Part shown: piece by piece, positions 45,951 through 54,618 of the stretch | Position numbering within the stretch: position 1 is the first letter of the stretch | Layout of the letters: each line of letters opens with the position of its first letter | NCBI RefSeq assembly: GCF_003674095.1 | Contig: NZ_RDBF01000011.1 | Location: 62,001 to 126,000, forward strand | DNA from: Aeromicrobium phragmitis | Lineage (GTDB): Bacteria > Actinomycetota > Actinomycetes > Propionibacteriales > Nocardioidaceae | Direction of reading: 5' to 3' | DNA length: 64,000 bases | Notes under the pieces: model-generated | Database searches by the model: none | Told to the model about the DNA's origin: nothing | Seen by the model: the letters and a program-made list of their open reading frames with translations, nothing else | Translations under genes and position numbers: made by a program

Positions 45951-46011
45951 TTGACACCGTTCCCAACCCTGGTCCACACTGTCAGGAGCCTCGGCGTGGG
46001 AGCGTTCCCAC
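45951..46011 (+). promoter_or_regulatory. Promoter with two LacI-type operators before the ABC importer operon
   Basis: TTGACA (45951-45956) and CACACT (45975-45980) are spaced 18 bases. The operator GTGGGAGCGTTCCCAC (45996-46011) has the same core TGGGAGCGTTCCCA as the operator at 39089. The -35 box is again inside TTGACACCGTTCCCAA, identical to the first promoter. The LacI-type gene is divergent, with its start 140 bases away. Confidence 0.8.
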
Positions 46012-46096
46012 TTCGCTTTCCCTTCAGGGCCGCCGAGGCCGCCTTCGGGCCCCAATACGCGGCGACCGCCAGGTCGCCCACCGTGAGGAGACAACG

Positions 46097-47656
46097 ATGC
46101 GAACACTATCGAGCGGCGGCGCGCGCAGCGCTCTTCGGCTCGCCGCAGCGACGACCGCGGCAGCCCTTGTGCTCACGGCCTGCTCCGGAGGGAGTGGTTC
46201 GGAGGACAACGGGGGAGGAACCTTGCGTTTCGGCCTCGACAGCGACGTCCCCAACCTGGTGACCCCGCAGAACCAGGGCAGTGCCTCGATGATGCTCAAC
46301 AGCGTCCTGCACCGAGGCCTGGTGGCCTACGACGCGGACGGCGAGGTCGTACCGGCCCTCGCCGAGCGGTGGGAGGAGGAAGGCAATCAGGTATTCACCT
46401 TCCATCTTCGCGAGGGACTCACGTTCCACGACGGCTCGGACCTGACCAGTGACGACGTCAAGGCCACCTTCGAACACCTGCGGGACCCTGAGGCGGTCGC
46501 CAAGCTCTTCCCGGTGGCGGAGGGTATCGAGTCCATCGAAACCCCCGACGAGCTCACCGCCGTGGTGCAGCTCGCCGAGCCCGACGCGGCGTTCCTGCCC
46601 TACCTCGCGGACGTCTCCGGCGCCATCTTGCCGAGCGAGTCCATCGGAGCGGACGACCCCACGTACGTCGGTGCCGGGCCCTTCTCGTTCGTCAGCTACG
46701 AGCAAGGTTCGTCGTTCGTCGTGGAGCGGTTCGACGAGTACTACGAGCCGGACGAACCGGCGTACGACACGATCGAGTTCCAGATCCTTCCCGATCAGTC
46801 CGCTCGCGACAACGCACTGCTCAGCGGTAGCGTCGACATGATCTCCTTCGTGGGCTGGAGCAGCTACGACCAGGTGGAGAACGCGGCGAACCTCGTCCTC
46901 GACGAGACCGAGGGTCCGTTCATGTACCTGCAGTTCAATACGACCCCGGAGAGTCCCTTCAGCGACCCCCGGGTGCGACAGGCCGTCGCATACGCCGTGG
47001 ACCGGCAAGCGGTCGTGGATTCGGCGCTCGGCGGTGAAGGCGCTCCGCTGTGGGGGATGCCGATGCCCGAGAGCAGTGACTTCTACAACGACGATCAAGC
47101 CAACTATTACGAACAAGATCTCGACAAGGCCCGCCAGCTCCTGGCCGAAGCCGGATACCCCGACGGCTTCACCGCACGGATGCTGTCGTCGTCCCAGTAC
47201 GACTTCCACCAGAACACCGCACTGTCGGTCCAAGGTGACCTGGAGAAGATCGGCATCGAGCTCGAGATGAACCTTCCGGATTGGCCGACGCGCCTCCAGC
47301 TGGGGGCCGAGGGCGCATACGACATCGCCGTGTACGGAACCGTCGGCGTGACCAACGACCCCGCGTGGCTCGATCAGATGCTCACGCCCGCGGGCTCGCA
47401 GAACGCGCCCTTCGGGTACGACGATCCGACGGTCAACGAGTTGCTCGACCGCGGACGGGCGGCGGCCGACGAGGATGAGCGCAAGGCGATCTACGATGAG
47501 CTCGGCGAGCACGTCCTCGAGCAAGCGCCGATCATCGGACTCGCCTGGCGTTCTCAGGCGTACGGCTACGTCGACACCATCGAAGGCTTCTCGAACATCC
47601 CCGGATTCCTGACCTTCGATTCCGGCTACACGCTGGCGTCCGCTGCTCCGAAGTGA
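46097..47656 (+). CDS. ABC transporter solute-binding lipoprotein (SBP family 5)
   Basis: A 519-residue extracellular binding protein of the dipeptide/oligopeptide/opine class. Signal peptide with lipobox VLTAC (Cys29), then LRFGLDSDVPNLVTPQNQGSA, EVVPALAERWEE, FHLREGLTFHDGSDLTSDDVK and the late DPRVRQAVAYAVDRQAVVDSA, all family-5 marks. AGGAGA precedes ATG 46097. It is controlled by LacI-type operators and followed by a strong hairpin, then the permeases. Amadori-type or amino-acid-conjugate ligands would fit the neighbourhood. Confidence 0.92.
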   Translation: MRTLSSGGARSALRLAAATTAAALVLTACSGGSGSEDNGGGTLRFGLDSDVPNLVTPQNQGSASMMLNSVLHRGLVAYDADGEVVPALAERWEEEGNQVFTFHLREGLTFHDGSDLTSDDVKATFEHLRDPEAVAKLFPVAEGIESIETPDELTAVVQLAEPDAAFLPYLADVSGAILPSESIGADDPTYVGAGPFSFVSYEQGSSFVVERFDEYYEPDEPAYDTIEFQILPDQSARDNALLSGSVDMISFVGWSSYDQVENAANLVLDETEGPFMYLQFNTTPESPFSDPRVRQAVAYAVDRQAVVDSALGGEGAPLWGMPMPESSDFYNDDQANYYEQDLDKARQLLAEAGYPDGFTARMLSSSQYDFHQNTALSVQGDLEKIGIELEMNLPDWPTRLQLGAEGAYDIAVYGTVGVTNDPAWLDQMLTPAGSQNAPFGYDDPTVNELLDRGRAAADEDERKAIYDELGEHVLEQAPIIGLAWRSQAYGYVDTIEGFSNIPGFLTFDSGYTLASAAPK

Positions 47657-47660
47657 CGCT

Positions 47661-47699
47661 CGTGGCCCACGGGCGGGCTGGTCCCGCCCGTGGGCCACG
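47661..47699 (+). terminator. Intra-operon hairpin between binding protein and permeases
   Basis: A perfect 17-bp stem, CGTGGCCCACGGGCGGG (47661-47677) with CCCGCCCGTGGGCCACG (47683-47699), with a five-base loop, starts five bases after the stop of the binding-protein gene. Partial termination or protection of the 3' end here would give more binding protein than permease. Confidence 0.8.
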
Positions 47700-47719
47700 A
47701 TGTGCGGGAAGGAACCTCA

Positions 47720-48667
47720 ATGCTCTCCACCATCGTGAAGCGGCTCGCCGTTGGTGTGGTCCTGTTGTGGGTGGTCTCGACGGTCGTGTTCCTGGCGCTT
47801 CAGCTGGTGCCCGGGGACCCGGCCCGCACGATCCTCACCGGTACGGGAGCGACTCCGAGTGAAGCCGCGATCGAGCAGCTGCGAGAGCAGCTCGGCCTGA
47901 ACCTACCGATGTGGGAGCAGTACGCGCGGTTCATGGGGCAGCTCCTCACCGGATCGCTCGGTGAATCGCTGCGCAACGGACAGGACGTCACCGCGCTGAT
48001 CGGTCAGCGGTTGCCGCGCACGCTCGAACTGGTCATCGCCACCACGCTCGTCTCGGTCGTCCTCGGCGTCGCGCTCGGCGCGTCGGCCGCGCGGCGCGGC
48101 GGCTGGCTCGACCGGGCGCTCACCCTGGGAACCTCCTTCGGTGTGGCGGTCCCGGCCTACGTCGCCGCCGTCGTACTCGTGTACGTCTTCGGCGTGCAGC
48201 TCCAGTGGCTGCCGTCGGGCGGTTACGTGGCGTTCGCGACCGATCCGATCGAAAACCTGCGCTCCCTGATCCTTCCCACGATCGCGCTCTCGATCGGGTT
48301 CACCGCGATCGTCGCCCGGATGACGCGCACGTCGGTGCTGAGCGTGGGCGAGCAGGATTGGGTCCGCACTGGGCGGGCAGTCGGCCTCACACAGCGACAG
48401 GTGTTCAGCCGCCACGTCCTCCGCAACTCGCTCACGCCCGTTCTCAGCGTGACGGGTCTGCAGATGGGCGCTTTGCTTGGCGGCACCGTCATCGTGGAGC
48501 GCGTCTTCAGCTGGCCGGGTCTGTCCGCGCTCCTGGTCGACTCGGTCAGCAACCGCGACTACCCCGTCGTTCAAGGCGTGGTGCTCGTCATCGCGGCGCT
48601 CTTCGTGCTGCTCAACATCGTCGTGGACATCGTCTACGGATTCCTCGACCCCCGGGGGAGGGACTAA
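47720..48667 (+). CDS. ABC transporter permease (DppB/OppB type)
   Basis: A 315-residue inner-membrane permease with six spans. The N-terminus (VVSTVVFLALQLVPGDPARTIL) and the coupling loop (RTGRAVGLTQRQVFSRHVLRNSL) are those of the DppB family. GGGAAGGA is seven bases before ATG 47720. It overlaps the next permease start (TAATG). Confidence 0.93.
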   Translation: MLSTIVKRLAVGVVLLWVVSTVVFLALQLVPGDPARTILTGTGATPSEAAIEQLREQLGLNLPMWEQYARFMGQLLTGSLGESLRNGQDVTALIGQRLPRTLELVIATTLVSVVLGVALGASAARRGGWLDRALTLGTSFGVAVPAYVAAVVLVYVFGVQLQWLPSGGYVAFATDPIENLRSLILPTIALSIGFTAIVARMTRTSVLSVGEQDWVRTGRAVGLTQRQVFSRHVLRNSLTPVLSVTGLQMGALLGGTVIVERVFSWPGLSALLVDSVSNRDYPVVQGVVLVIAALFVLLNIVVDIVYGFLDPRGRD

Positions 48668-49542
48668 TGAGTCGTCTGCCATCGCTGCTCAGGGAGTTCC
48701 GGTCGCCGGGAACCCTGGCCGCCGCAGCCTTCCTCGGGCTACTGATCGTCGCGGCGGTCCTCGCTCCTTGGGTCGCACCCTACGACCCGCTCGCGCAGAG
48801 TTCCCACCGACTGCTCTCGCCGGGCGGGGCGCACCTGCTGGGCACCGATCAGTTCGGCCGGGACGTATTCTCACGGCTGGTCACCGGGGCGCGTGTGGAC
48901 CTGCTGGTCTCGTTCGGCGCGGCAGGACTGGCCGCGTTCCTCGGCGTCTCCATCGGACTCGTCGGGGGAACCTCGCGCGGGCTGGTCCGAATGCTCACGA
49001 TGCGCGGTATCGAAGTCATCCTCGCGTTCCCGCCGATCGTCTTCGCCTTGCTCGTCGTTACCCTCTTCGGTCCTGGCGCTCTCACCCTCGTCGTGACGAT
49101 GGGCATCCTGTTCGCACCGAGCTTCGCGCGCATCGTCTACGGCGAGGTGCTCACCATCAGCAATCTCGAGTACGTGCAGGCCAGCAGGGTCATCGGCAGC
49201 TCACGCCGACGGATTCTGGGCCGCGTCATCCTCCCGGGCGTGCTTCCACCCGTCCTCGTGCAGCTGTCGCTCACGGTGGCCACCGCCATGCTGCTCTCCT
49301 CGGGGTTGAGCTACCTGGGCCTCGGTGTGGTTCCGCCGACTCCTTCCTGGGGCGGGATGATCGCCGAGGGACAAGCGCTGATGATGCAGTCGCCGCTGTT
49401 GTTGCTGTTCAGCAGCGGCGTCGTCGTGGCGACGGTGTTGTGCTTCTCCGTACTCGCCGACGCGCTCGAACGCGCGCTGGACCCCCGCCGCGGACGCGGC
49501 CGGCGTCCGGCAACCCCTGCCAAGCCGCTCAGCGTGAGCTGA
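48667..49542 (+). CDS. ABC transporter permease (DppC/OppC type)
   Basis: A 291-residue permease of the DppC family: APWVAPYDPLAQ, then LLGTDQFGRDVFSRLVTGARVDL, the EAA-like loop (YVQASRVIGSSRRRILGRVILP) and LSYLGLGVVPPTPSWGGMI. It pairs with the DppB-like gene just upstream, with which it overlaps by one base. Confidence 0.93.
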   Translation: MSRLPSLLREFRSPGTLAAAAFLGLLIVAAVLAPWVAPYDPLAQSSHRLLSPGGAHLLGTDQFGRDVFSRLVTGARVDLLVSFGAAGLAAFLGVSIGLVGGTSRGLVRMLTMRGIEVILAFPPIVFALLVVTLFGPGALTLVVTMGILFAPSFARIVYGEVLTISNLEYVQASRVIGSSRRRILGRVILPGVLPPVLVQLSLTVATAMLLSSGLSYLGLGVVPPTPSWGGMIAEGQALMMQSPLLLLFSSGVVVATVLCFSVLADALERALDPRRGRGRRPATPAKPLSVS

Positions 49543-49578
49543 CTCGCGGTGAGCGTGCCTTCAGAAAGGAGGTGCCCG

Positions 49579-50448
49579 ATGCGAATCGGCGCCCACAGTC
49601 AGATGTTCATTCACGACATCGCCGAGGACGTGGACGGCGTGTTCGACGCGGTGGCGTCCTACGGTCTGGATGCGATCGAGCTGCACGTCGGCGATGCGAC
49701 GACGTTCCCCACCGAAGCCGTGGCGAAGGCAGCACGACGCACGGGCCTCGAGGTGGTCCTCGGAACGGCTCTTCGTGCCGGACAGTCGACGATCGCCGAA
49801 GAGGCTCACGTGCGCCAGCAGGGACTGGATCACCTGCGCCGATGCATCGCCATCGCCGAAGCGGTGGGGGCTGGGGTCATCGCGGGCGGCGTGCACTCCG
49901 CCAACGGCTCGTTCGTCGGTCGCGGACGCACCGAAGCCGAGTGGGCACGCTCGGTCCACGCACTGCAAGCGGTGGCGTCCGACGCCGAGGCAGCCGACGT
50001 GGTCGTGACCGTCGAGCCGGTGAGCCGGTACTCGGGTTACTTCCTCAACACGGCCACCGACGCGATTGCGCTCGTGGATGCCGTGGATTCCTCCCACGTC
50101 GCGGTGCAACTCGACACGTTCCACATGAACATCGAGGAGGCCGACCCGGTGGCCGCGATCGAGGCAGCCGGATCGCGGCTGCGGCACTTCCATGCGGTCG
50201 AGAACAACCGCGGTATCCCCGGCACCGGGCAGGTGCCGTGGCGGGCGATCTTCGAGGCACTCGAGCGCATCGGGTATGACGGTCTCTTCGTCTACGAGCA
50301 CTTTCCGCGGACCTTGCCCCAGATGGCGGTGCGGACTCACACCTGGCGAACGATCGCCACCAGCGAGGAGGTGTGTGTCGAGGGCAGCCGCCGGTTGCGC
50401 GCCATCGCTGCCGACGCAGGTTATGGCGTGCGGACGGGGCGACGATGA
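49579..50448 (+). CDS. TIM-barrel ketose 3-epimerase-like protein (FrlC/DTE family)
   Basis: A 289-residue sugar isomerase/epimerase. HVAVQLDTFHMNIEE, then LRHFHAVENNRGIPGTGQVPW and LERIGYDGLFVYE match D-tagatose/D-psicose 3-epimerases, including metal ligands Glu (TVEPVSRYS), Asp, His and Glu. AAAGGAGGTG precedes ATG 49579 at an ideal distance. In E. coli FrlC, of this superfamily, epimerises psicoselysine to fructoselysine; here it may let the pathway use psicosyl Amadori-type compounds. It lies inside the importer operon. Confidence 0.88.
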   Translation: MRIGAHSQMFIHDIAEDVDGVFDAVASYGLDAIELHVGDATTFPTEAVAKAARRTGLEVVLGTALRAGQSTIAEEAHVRQQGLDHLRRCIAIAEAVGAGVIAGGVHSANGSFVGRGRTEAEWARSVHALQAVASDAEAADVVVTVEPVSRYSGYFLNTATDAIALVDAVDSSHVAVQLDTFHMNIEEADPVAAIEAAGSRLRHFHAVENNRGIPGTGQVPWRAIFEALERIGYDGLFVYEHFPRTLPQMAVRTHTWRTIATSEEVCVEGSRRLRAIAADAGYGVRTGRR

Positions 50449-52121
50449 TGCGCGAGACGGCGAACACCGCCGTGCTGGAAGCTCGATCGCTCAGCGTCGG
50501 GTTCATCCAGGACGAAGGCGCCACGTCCTGGGTCACGCAGGACGTCTCGTTCACGGTCGCAGCGGGGGAGACGCTGGCGATCGTCGGAGAATCCGGCTCC
50601 GGCAAGACGGTCACCGCCATGTCGGTGCTCGACCTGTTGCCCGGCAACGCCGTTCGCCGCGGCGAGATCCTGTTCCGCGGTGAGGACCTGGTGTCCGCGC
50701 CGGCGGAACGCCTCCGACGGACTCGTGGGCAGGACATCGCCATGGTGTTCCAGGAGCCGATGACCGCTTTCAATCCCGTGTACTCGATCGGCCGGCAGAT
50801 CGCCGATGCCATTCGGTCCCACCAGGCGATCTCGAGGAAAGCGGCGATGGAACGAGCGGTGGAGCTGCTGCAACTCGTGGGAATCCCAGAGCCGGAGCGG
50901 CGAGTGAGGAGCTTTCCCCACCAGCTCTCGGGAGGTCAGCGTCAGCGAGCCATGATCGCCATGGCGATTGCGTGTCGGCCGTCCGTGCTGATTGCTGACG
51001 AACCCACCACGGCGCTGGACGTGACCGTTCAGAAGGAGATTCTGCAGCTGCTGCGCCGGTTGCAGCGAGAACTCTCGATGGCGATCGTCCTCATCACGCA
51101 CGACATGGGCGTCGTCGCCGAGATGGCGGACCGGGTGATCGTCATGCGCGCCGGAGAGGTGGTGGAACGCGCTGAGGTGCACGAGCTGTTCGCTCACCCC
51201 ACGCACCCATACACGCGGGCGCTCCTGGACGCGGTTCCCCGCATCGACTCGGTCGCGCCGGACCCGGTACGTGAGACGACGCCGACCGGCGCCATGGCGC
51301 TCGAAGTCACCGATCTCCACGTCCGCTATCGCGGACCGTGGGGACGTCCGGGCTTCCTCGCGGTGCAGGATGTGAGCTTTGCCATTCCACAAGGGCGCAT
51401 GCTCGGCCTCGTAGGGGAGTCGGGTTCAGGAAAATCGACCATCGGTCGCGCGATCGTCGGCCTCGCGCCCATCGAATCTGGACAGGTGCGCGTCAACGGG
51501 CGCGAGTTGAACACGGCGGCGAGCCGGCAGCCCGCCGAGGTTCGACGGGAGTACGCCATGGTCTTCCAGGATCCGGCGTCCTCGTTGAACCCTCGGATGA
51601 GTATCGGTGACAGCATCGCTGAGCCGCTCGTGGTGCACCGGCGGAGGTCGAGCGACAAGGAGCGTCGCGCGCGCGTGGCTGAACTGCTGGACATGGTGGA
51701 GCTTCCGAAAGACTGGTCGGGACGGTTTCCGCATGAGTTGTCGGGCGGGCAGCGCCAGCGCATCGGTATCGCGCGGGCGCTGGCGCTCGAACCGACGTTG
51801 CTGATCGCCGATGAGCCGACCTCCGCGCTCGACGTCTCGGTGCAAGCGGCGGTGCTGCGCATCCTGCAGGAGTTGCAGGAGCGGTTGGGTTTCTCGTGCC
51901 TGTTCATCAGCCACGATCTCGCGGTCGTCGAACTGTTGGCCGATCAGGTTGCGGTGCTGCAGCACGGTCGTCTGGTCGAGTCCGGTCCGACGGCGCAGGT
52001 GCTGCGCGAGCCACGCGAGGACTACACCCGCCGCCTCGTCGAGGCGGCTCCGGTGCCCGATCCGGTGGTGCAGCGCAGGCGTGTGGGGCGTCCGCCTCAG
52101 GGAACTGCACTGACGGGCTAG
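50445..52121 (+). CDS. Fused DppD-DppF-type ABC ATPase
   Basis: A 558-residue protein with two nucleotide-binding domains in one chain. Each has Walker A (GESGSGKT about 46; GESGSGKS about 325), signature LSGGQRQR, Walker B (VLIADEPTTALD; LLIADEPTSALD) and a switch His. Such fusions energise dipeptide-type importers. ATG 50445 (or 50448) overlaps the epimerase stop. It completes the transporter of the Amadori-type locus. Confidence 0.93.
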   Translation: MMRETANTAVLEARSLSVGFIQDEGATSWVTQDVSFTVAAGETLAIVGESGSGKTVTAMSVLDLLPGNAVRRGEILFRGEDLVSAPAERLRRTRGQDIAMVFQEPMTAFNPVYSIGRQIADAIRSHQAISRKAAMERAVELLQLVGIPEPERRVRSFPHQLSGGQRQRAMIAMAIACRPSVLIADEPTTALDVTVQKEILQLLRRLQRELSMAIVLITHDMGVVAEMADRVIVMRAGEVVERAEVHELFAHPTHPYTRALLDAVPRIDSVAPDPVRETTPTGAMALEVTDLHVRYRGPWGRPGFLAVQDVSFAIPQGRMLGLVGESGSGKSTIGRAIVGLAPIESGQVRVNGRELNTAASRQPAEVRREYAMVFQDPASSLNPRMSIGDSIAEPLVVHRRRSSDKERRARVAELLDMVELPKDWSGRFPHELSGGQRQRIGIARALALEPTLLIADEPTSALDVSVQAAVLRILQELQERLGFSCLFISHDLAVVELLADQVAVLQHGRLVESGPTAQVLREPREDYTRRLVEAAPVPDPVVQRRRVGRPPQGTALTG

Positions 52122-52175
52122 CGCCACGCCCAGCGATGTGGTGGGCTCGTGCCACGGGGACTCATAGGGGACACC

Positions 52176-53120
52176 ATGACGCGACTGCTACCGGGGCTGT
52201 TGTTCGGCCTGCTCGTGCTCGCGGGCTGCACGGGGACGAGTCCCGATGGCGGGCCGAGTCCCGAGGCGAGCACCTCGTCGCCGGCTCCCACGACACCGCC
52301 TGCGCCCCCGGAGTTCGAGATCGAGTGGGTCATGGCGGACGTGCGTCACCTCGCCGAGACGATCGGTCCCCGCCACGGCACCTCCCCGGCATACGCCGAA
52401 GCCGCGGACTGGGTGCAGCGGCGGTTGACCGAATTCGGCTACACCGTGACCCGGCAGGACGTCATGGCTCCCGCGGGCACCACGTGGGGCGTCGACGTGC
52501 CGGCCGGCAACTCGCCGAACGTCGTGGCCGCCCGGCCCGGTGCCGTGGCGTCGGAGCCGCACGTCGTCGTCGGCGCGCACCTGGACACCATTCCGGTCGC
52601 GCCCGGAGCCGAGGACAACGCCTCGGGCGTGGCGGTCATGCTCGAACTCGCCCGGATCGTCGCCGAGACCGAGATCCCCGTGCGCTTCGTCGCCTTCGGC
52701 GCGGAGGAGCCGCGAGGGCCCGGCGACGCGCTCCACCACTTCGGTTCCCAGCAGTACGTCGCCGCGCTCGACGACGCGAGTCGCGCGGCGATCCGCGCGA
52801 TGGTGGCGCTCGACCGGGTCGGCGTGCCCGGACCCGAGGTACCGATCTGCTCGGGCGACTCCCCGGCGGGCACCGTCGCCGTCCGTGATCAGCTCGCCGC
52901 CGCCGCGGCAGCGGCGGGCGTGCCGCACACCGTCTGCGGCGGTAACACCACCAGTGACCATTGGTCGTTCGACAAGGCGGGGGTTCCTGCTGCCCGGCTC
53001 GGTTCCATCCCCTACGCCGGGTACCACTCGCCCGGCGACACGGTCGACGTCATCGATCCCGGACACCTCGGGCGCACCGGGACCATCATGCGGGCGTGGC
53101 TGCTCGACGCGTCACGGTAG
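52176..53120 (+). CDS. M28-family aminopeptidase-like lipoprotein
   Basis: A 314-residue exported zinc peptidase. Start ATG 52176 gives a lipobox LAGC (Cys18), then a Pro/Ser linker. Zinc ligands of M28 can be seen: His and Asp in GAHLDT, Asp in AEDNASGVA, Glu in FGAEEPRG, Asp in ALDRVG and His in GYHSPGD. It would remove N-terminal residues from peptides outside the cell. It is 54 bases after the importer operon; a link with peptide-Amadori import is possible but unproven. The 3' end overlaps the CapA gene by nine bases. Confidence 0.88.
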   Translation: MTRLLPGLLFGLLVLAGCTGTSPDGGPSPEASTSSPAPTTPPAPPEFEIEWVMADVRHLAETIGPRHGTSPAYAEAADWVQRRLTEFGYTVTRQDVMAPAGTTWGVDVPAGNSPNVVAARPGAVASEPHVVVGAHLDTIPVAPGAEDNASGVAVMLELARIVAETEIPVRFVAFGAEEPRGPGDALHHFGSQQYVAALDDASRAAIRAMVALDRVGVPGPEVPICSGDSPAGTVAVRDQLAAAAAAAGVPHTVCGGNTTSDHWSFDKAGVPAARLGSIPYAGYHSPGDTVDVIDPGHLGRTGTIMRAWLLDASR

Positions 53121-54485
53121 GCCGCCGTCGAACGGTGGCGAACTCGCCTGCCGGGCCAGCTCGAGGATGACCGCGGCCCGCTCTCCCTCGACCGGCCGCG
53201 GCGTGAAACTCTCGTCGATGACATAGGGGAGCGGCCGCACGCCGAGCACCTGATCGCGGGTGGCGAGGACCTCGACGAGGATGCCCTCCTGCGTCTCGCG
53301 CATGAAGTCCATGTCGAAGACGAGGTTGCCCAGCGAGTGCACCACCGTGGCATCCTCGTGCTGCTCCCACCCCTGCACCCAGTGCGGATGCCCGCCGACG
53401 ACGGCGTCGGCGCCGGCGTCGGTGAAGGCGCGCGCCATCTCGCGCTGGCTCGGCTCGGGGACGTTCGTGTACTGAGTGCCCCAGTGGGGGACCACGATCA
53501 CGAGGTCGACCTGAGTGGCCAGCGTGGTGATGTCGTCGCGGGCGCGTTGCAGGGCCGTTTGATCGATCGTCGGGCCGGTGCGCGGTGGCGCGTCGATCCG
53601 GTTGGTGCCCGGCGAATCGGGACTCGCGGCCGGGGTCTCGCCGATGGAGTCGGTGGCGTAGAAGCCGATGCGCACGTCGGCGGCGTCCACGATCGCCGGC
53701 TCTCGCGCGCTGGCGAGGTCTTCCCCCGCCCCCACCACGGCGAATCCGGCGTCGCGCAAGAGCCGGAAGGTCGTGAGCATGGGCTCGGTCCCGTAGTCGC
53801 CCACGTGATTGTTGGCCAACCCGACGACGTCGATACCGGCGTCCCGCATGCCGCTGAGCACGCCGGGGTCGGCGCCGAACGAGTCCGACCCCTGCTGCGG
53901 TGGGCCCGCCGTCGAGAGCGTGGACTCCAGGTTGACGAAGGTCGCGTCGGCCGCCGCGAGGAGATCCCCGATGCCGGACCACACGGCGGACAGATCACCG
54001 CGCTGCGCGAGATTGGCACCGACGCGTCGGCCGAGCATCACGTCACCGCCGATCAGCACTCGCGCGTGGGCGTCGAGCGGTCGATCGCTCGACGTCGTCA
54101 ACGGGTAGTCGTCGTCGAGCGGATCGAGACCGCCGACGGTCGCCGGGCGAACGGTGGGCCTCGTGCGGTCCGCGGGCAGCAGGGCGATGGCGGCGTCGTC
54201 CGCGAGCACCGCCGCGATCGCTTCATCCGGTGCGTCGTCCGCGCGGACCACGCGCAGGGGTTCGTCCTGGCCCGTGAGTGCGGCCCAGGAGTCGATGTCG
54301 CCCGCGACCAGGGCCTCGGCCTGCTCCACGTCGAGGTCGAGTGCGGGCCGGCTCAGCGAGGTCGCGATGCTGACCGGAATCCGGTGTTCGGGCGGTTCGG
54401 GCGTCCGATCCTGCTCTTCGGCGACGCATCCGAGCAGCAGCGCGGCAGTCGCCGCGAACAGCGATAGCCGTGCCAGCACTCTCAT
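53112..54485 (-). CDS. CapA-family (poly-gamma-glutamate synthesis-like) lipoprotein
   Basis: A 457-residue lipoprotein (lipobox LLLGC, Cys20) with the CapA metallophosphatase-like fold in the second half: DVMLGRRVGANLAQRG, FVNLESTLS, GLANNHVGDYG, ATDSIGETP and VVGGHPHWVQGWE. The ~130-residue N-terminal part is less clear and may bind a ligand. In Bacillus CapA helps export or attach poly-gamma-glutamate; in actinobacteria the role is unknown. Confidence 0.87.
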   Translation of the reverse strand: MRVLARLSLFAATAALLLGCVAEEQDRTPEPPEHRIPVSIATSLSRPALDLDVEQAEALVAGDIDSWAALTGQDEPLRVVRADDAPDEAIAAVLADDAAIALLPADRTRPTVRPATVGGLDPLDDDYPLTTSSDRPLDAHARVLIGGDVMLGRRVGANLAQRGDLSAVWSGIGDLLAAADATFVNLESTLSTAGPPQQGSDSFGADPGVLSGMRDAGIDVVGLANNHVGDYGTEPMLTTFRLLRDAGFAVVGAGEDLASAREPAIVDAADVRIGFYATDSIGETPAASPDSPGTNRIDAPPRTGPTIDQTALQRARDDITTLATQVDLVIVVPHWGTQYTNVPEPSQREMARAFTDAGADAVVGGHPHWVQGWEQHEDATVVHSLGNLVFDMDFMRETQEGILVEVLATRDQVLGVRPLPYVIDESFTPRPVEGERAAVILELARQASSPPFDGGLP

Positions 54486-54563
54486 GGGTCTCAGGATACG
54501 GACGATTCGATTCAGGACTAGTCACAAAGGACTAGTCGGGATAGTCTGTTCATCACGTGGACG

Positions 54564-54598
54564 AAGGCCCGGCCATCTCGGGGGGATGGCCGGGCCTT
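54564..54598 (-). terminator. Terminator hairpin after citrate synthase
   Basis: A 14-bp perfect stem, AAGGCCCGGCCATC (54564-54577) with GATGGCCGGGCCTT (54585-54598), lies 20 bases beyond the stop of the minus-strand citrate synthase gene. Confidence 0.85.
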
Positions 54599-54618
54599 TG
54601 GTTTGTCTGCGGTACTGC

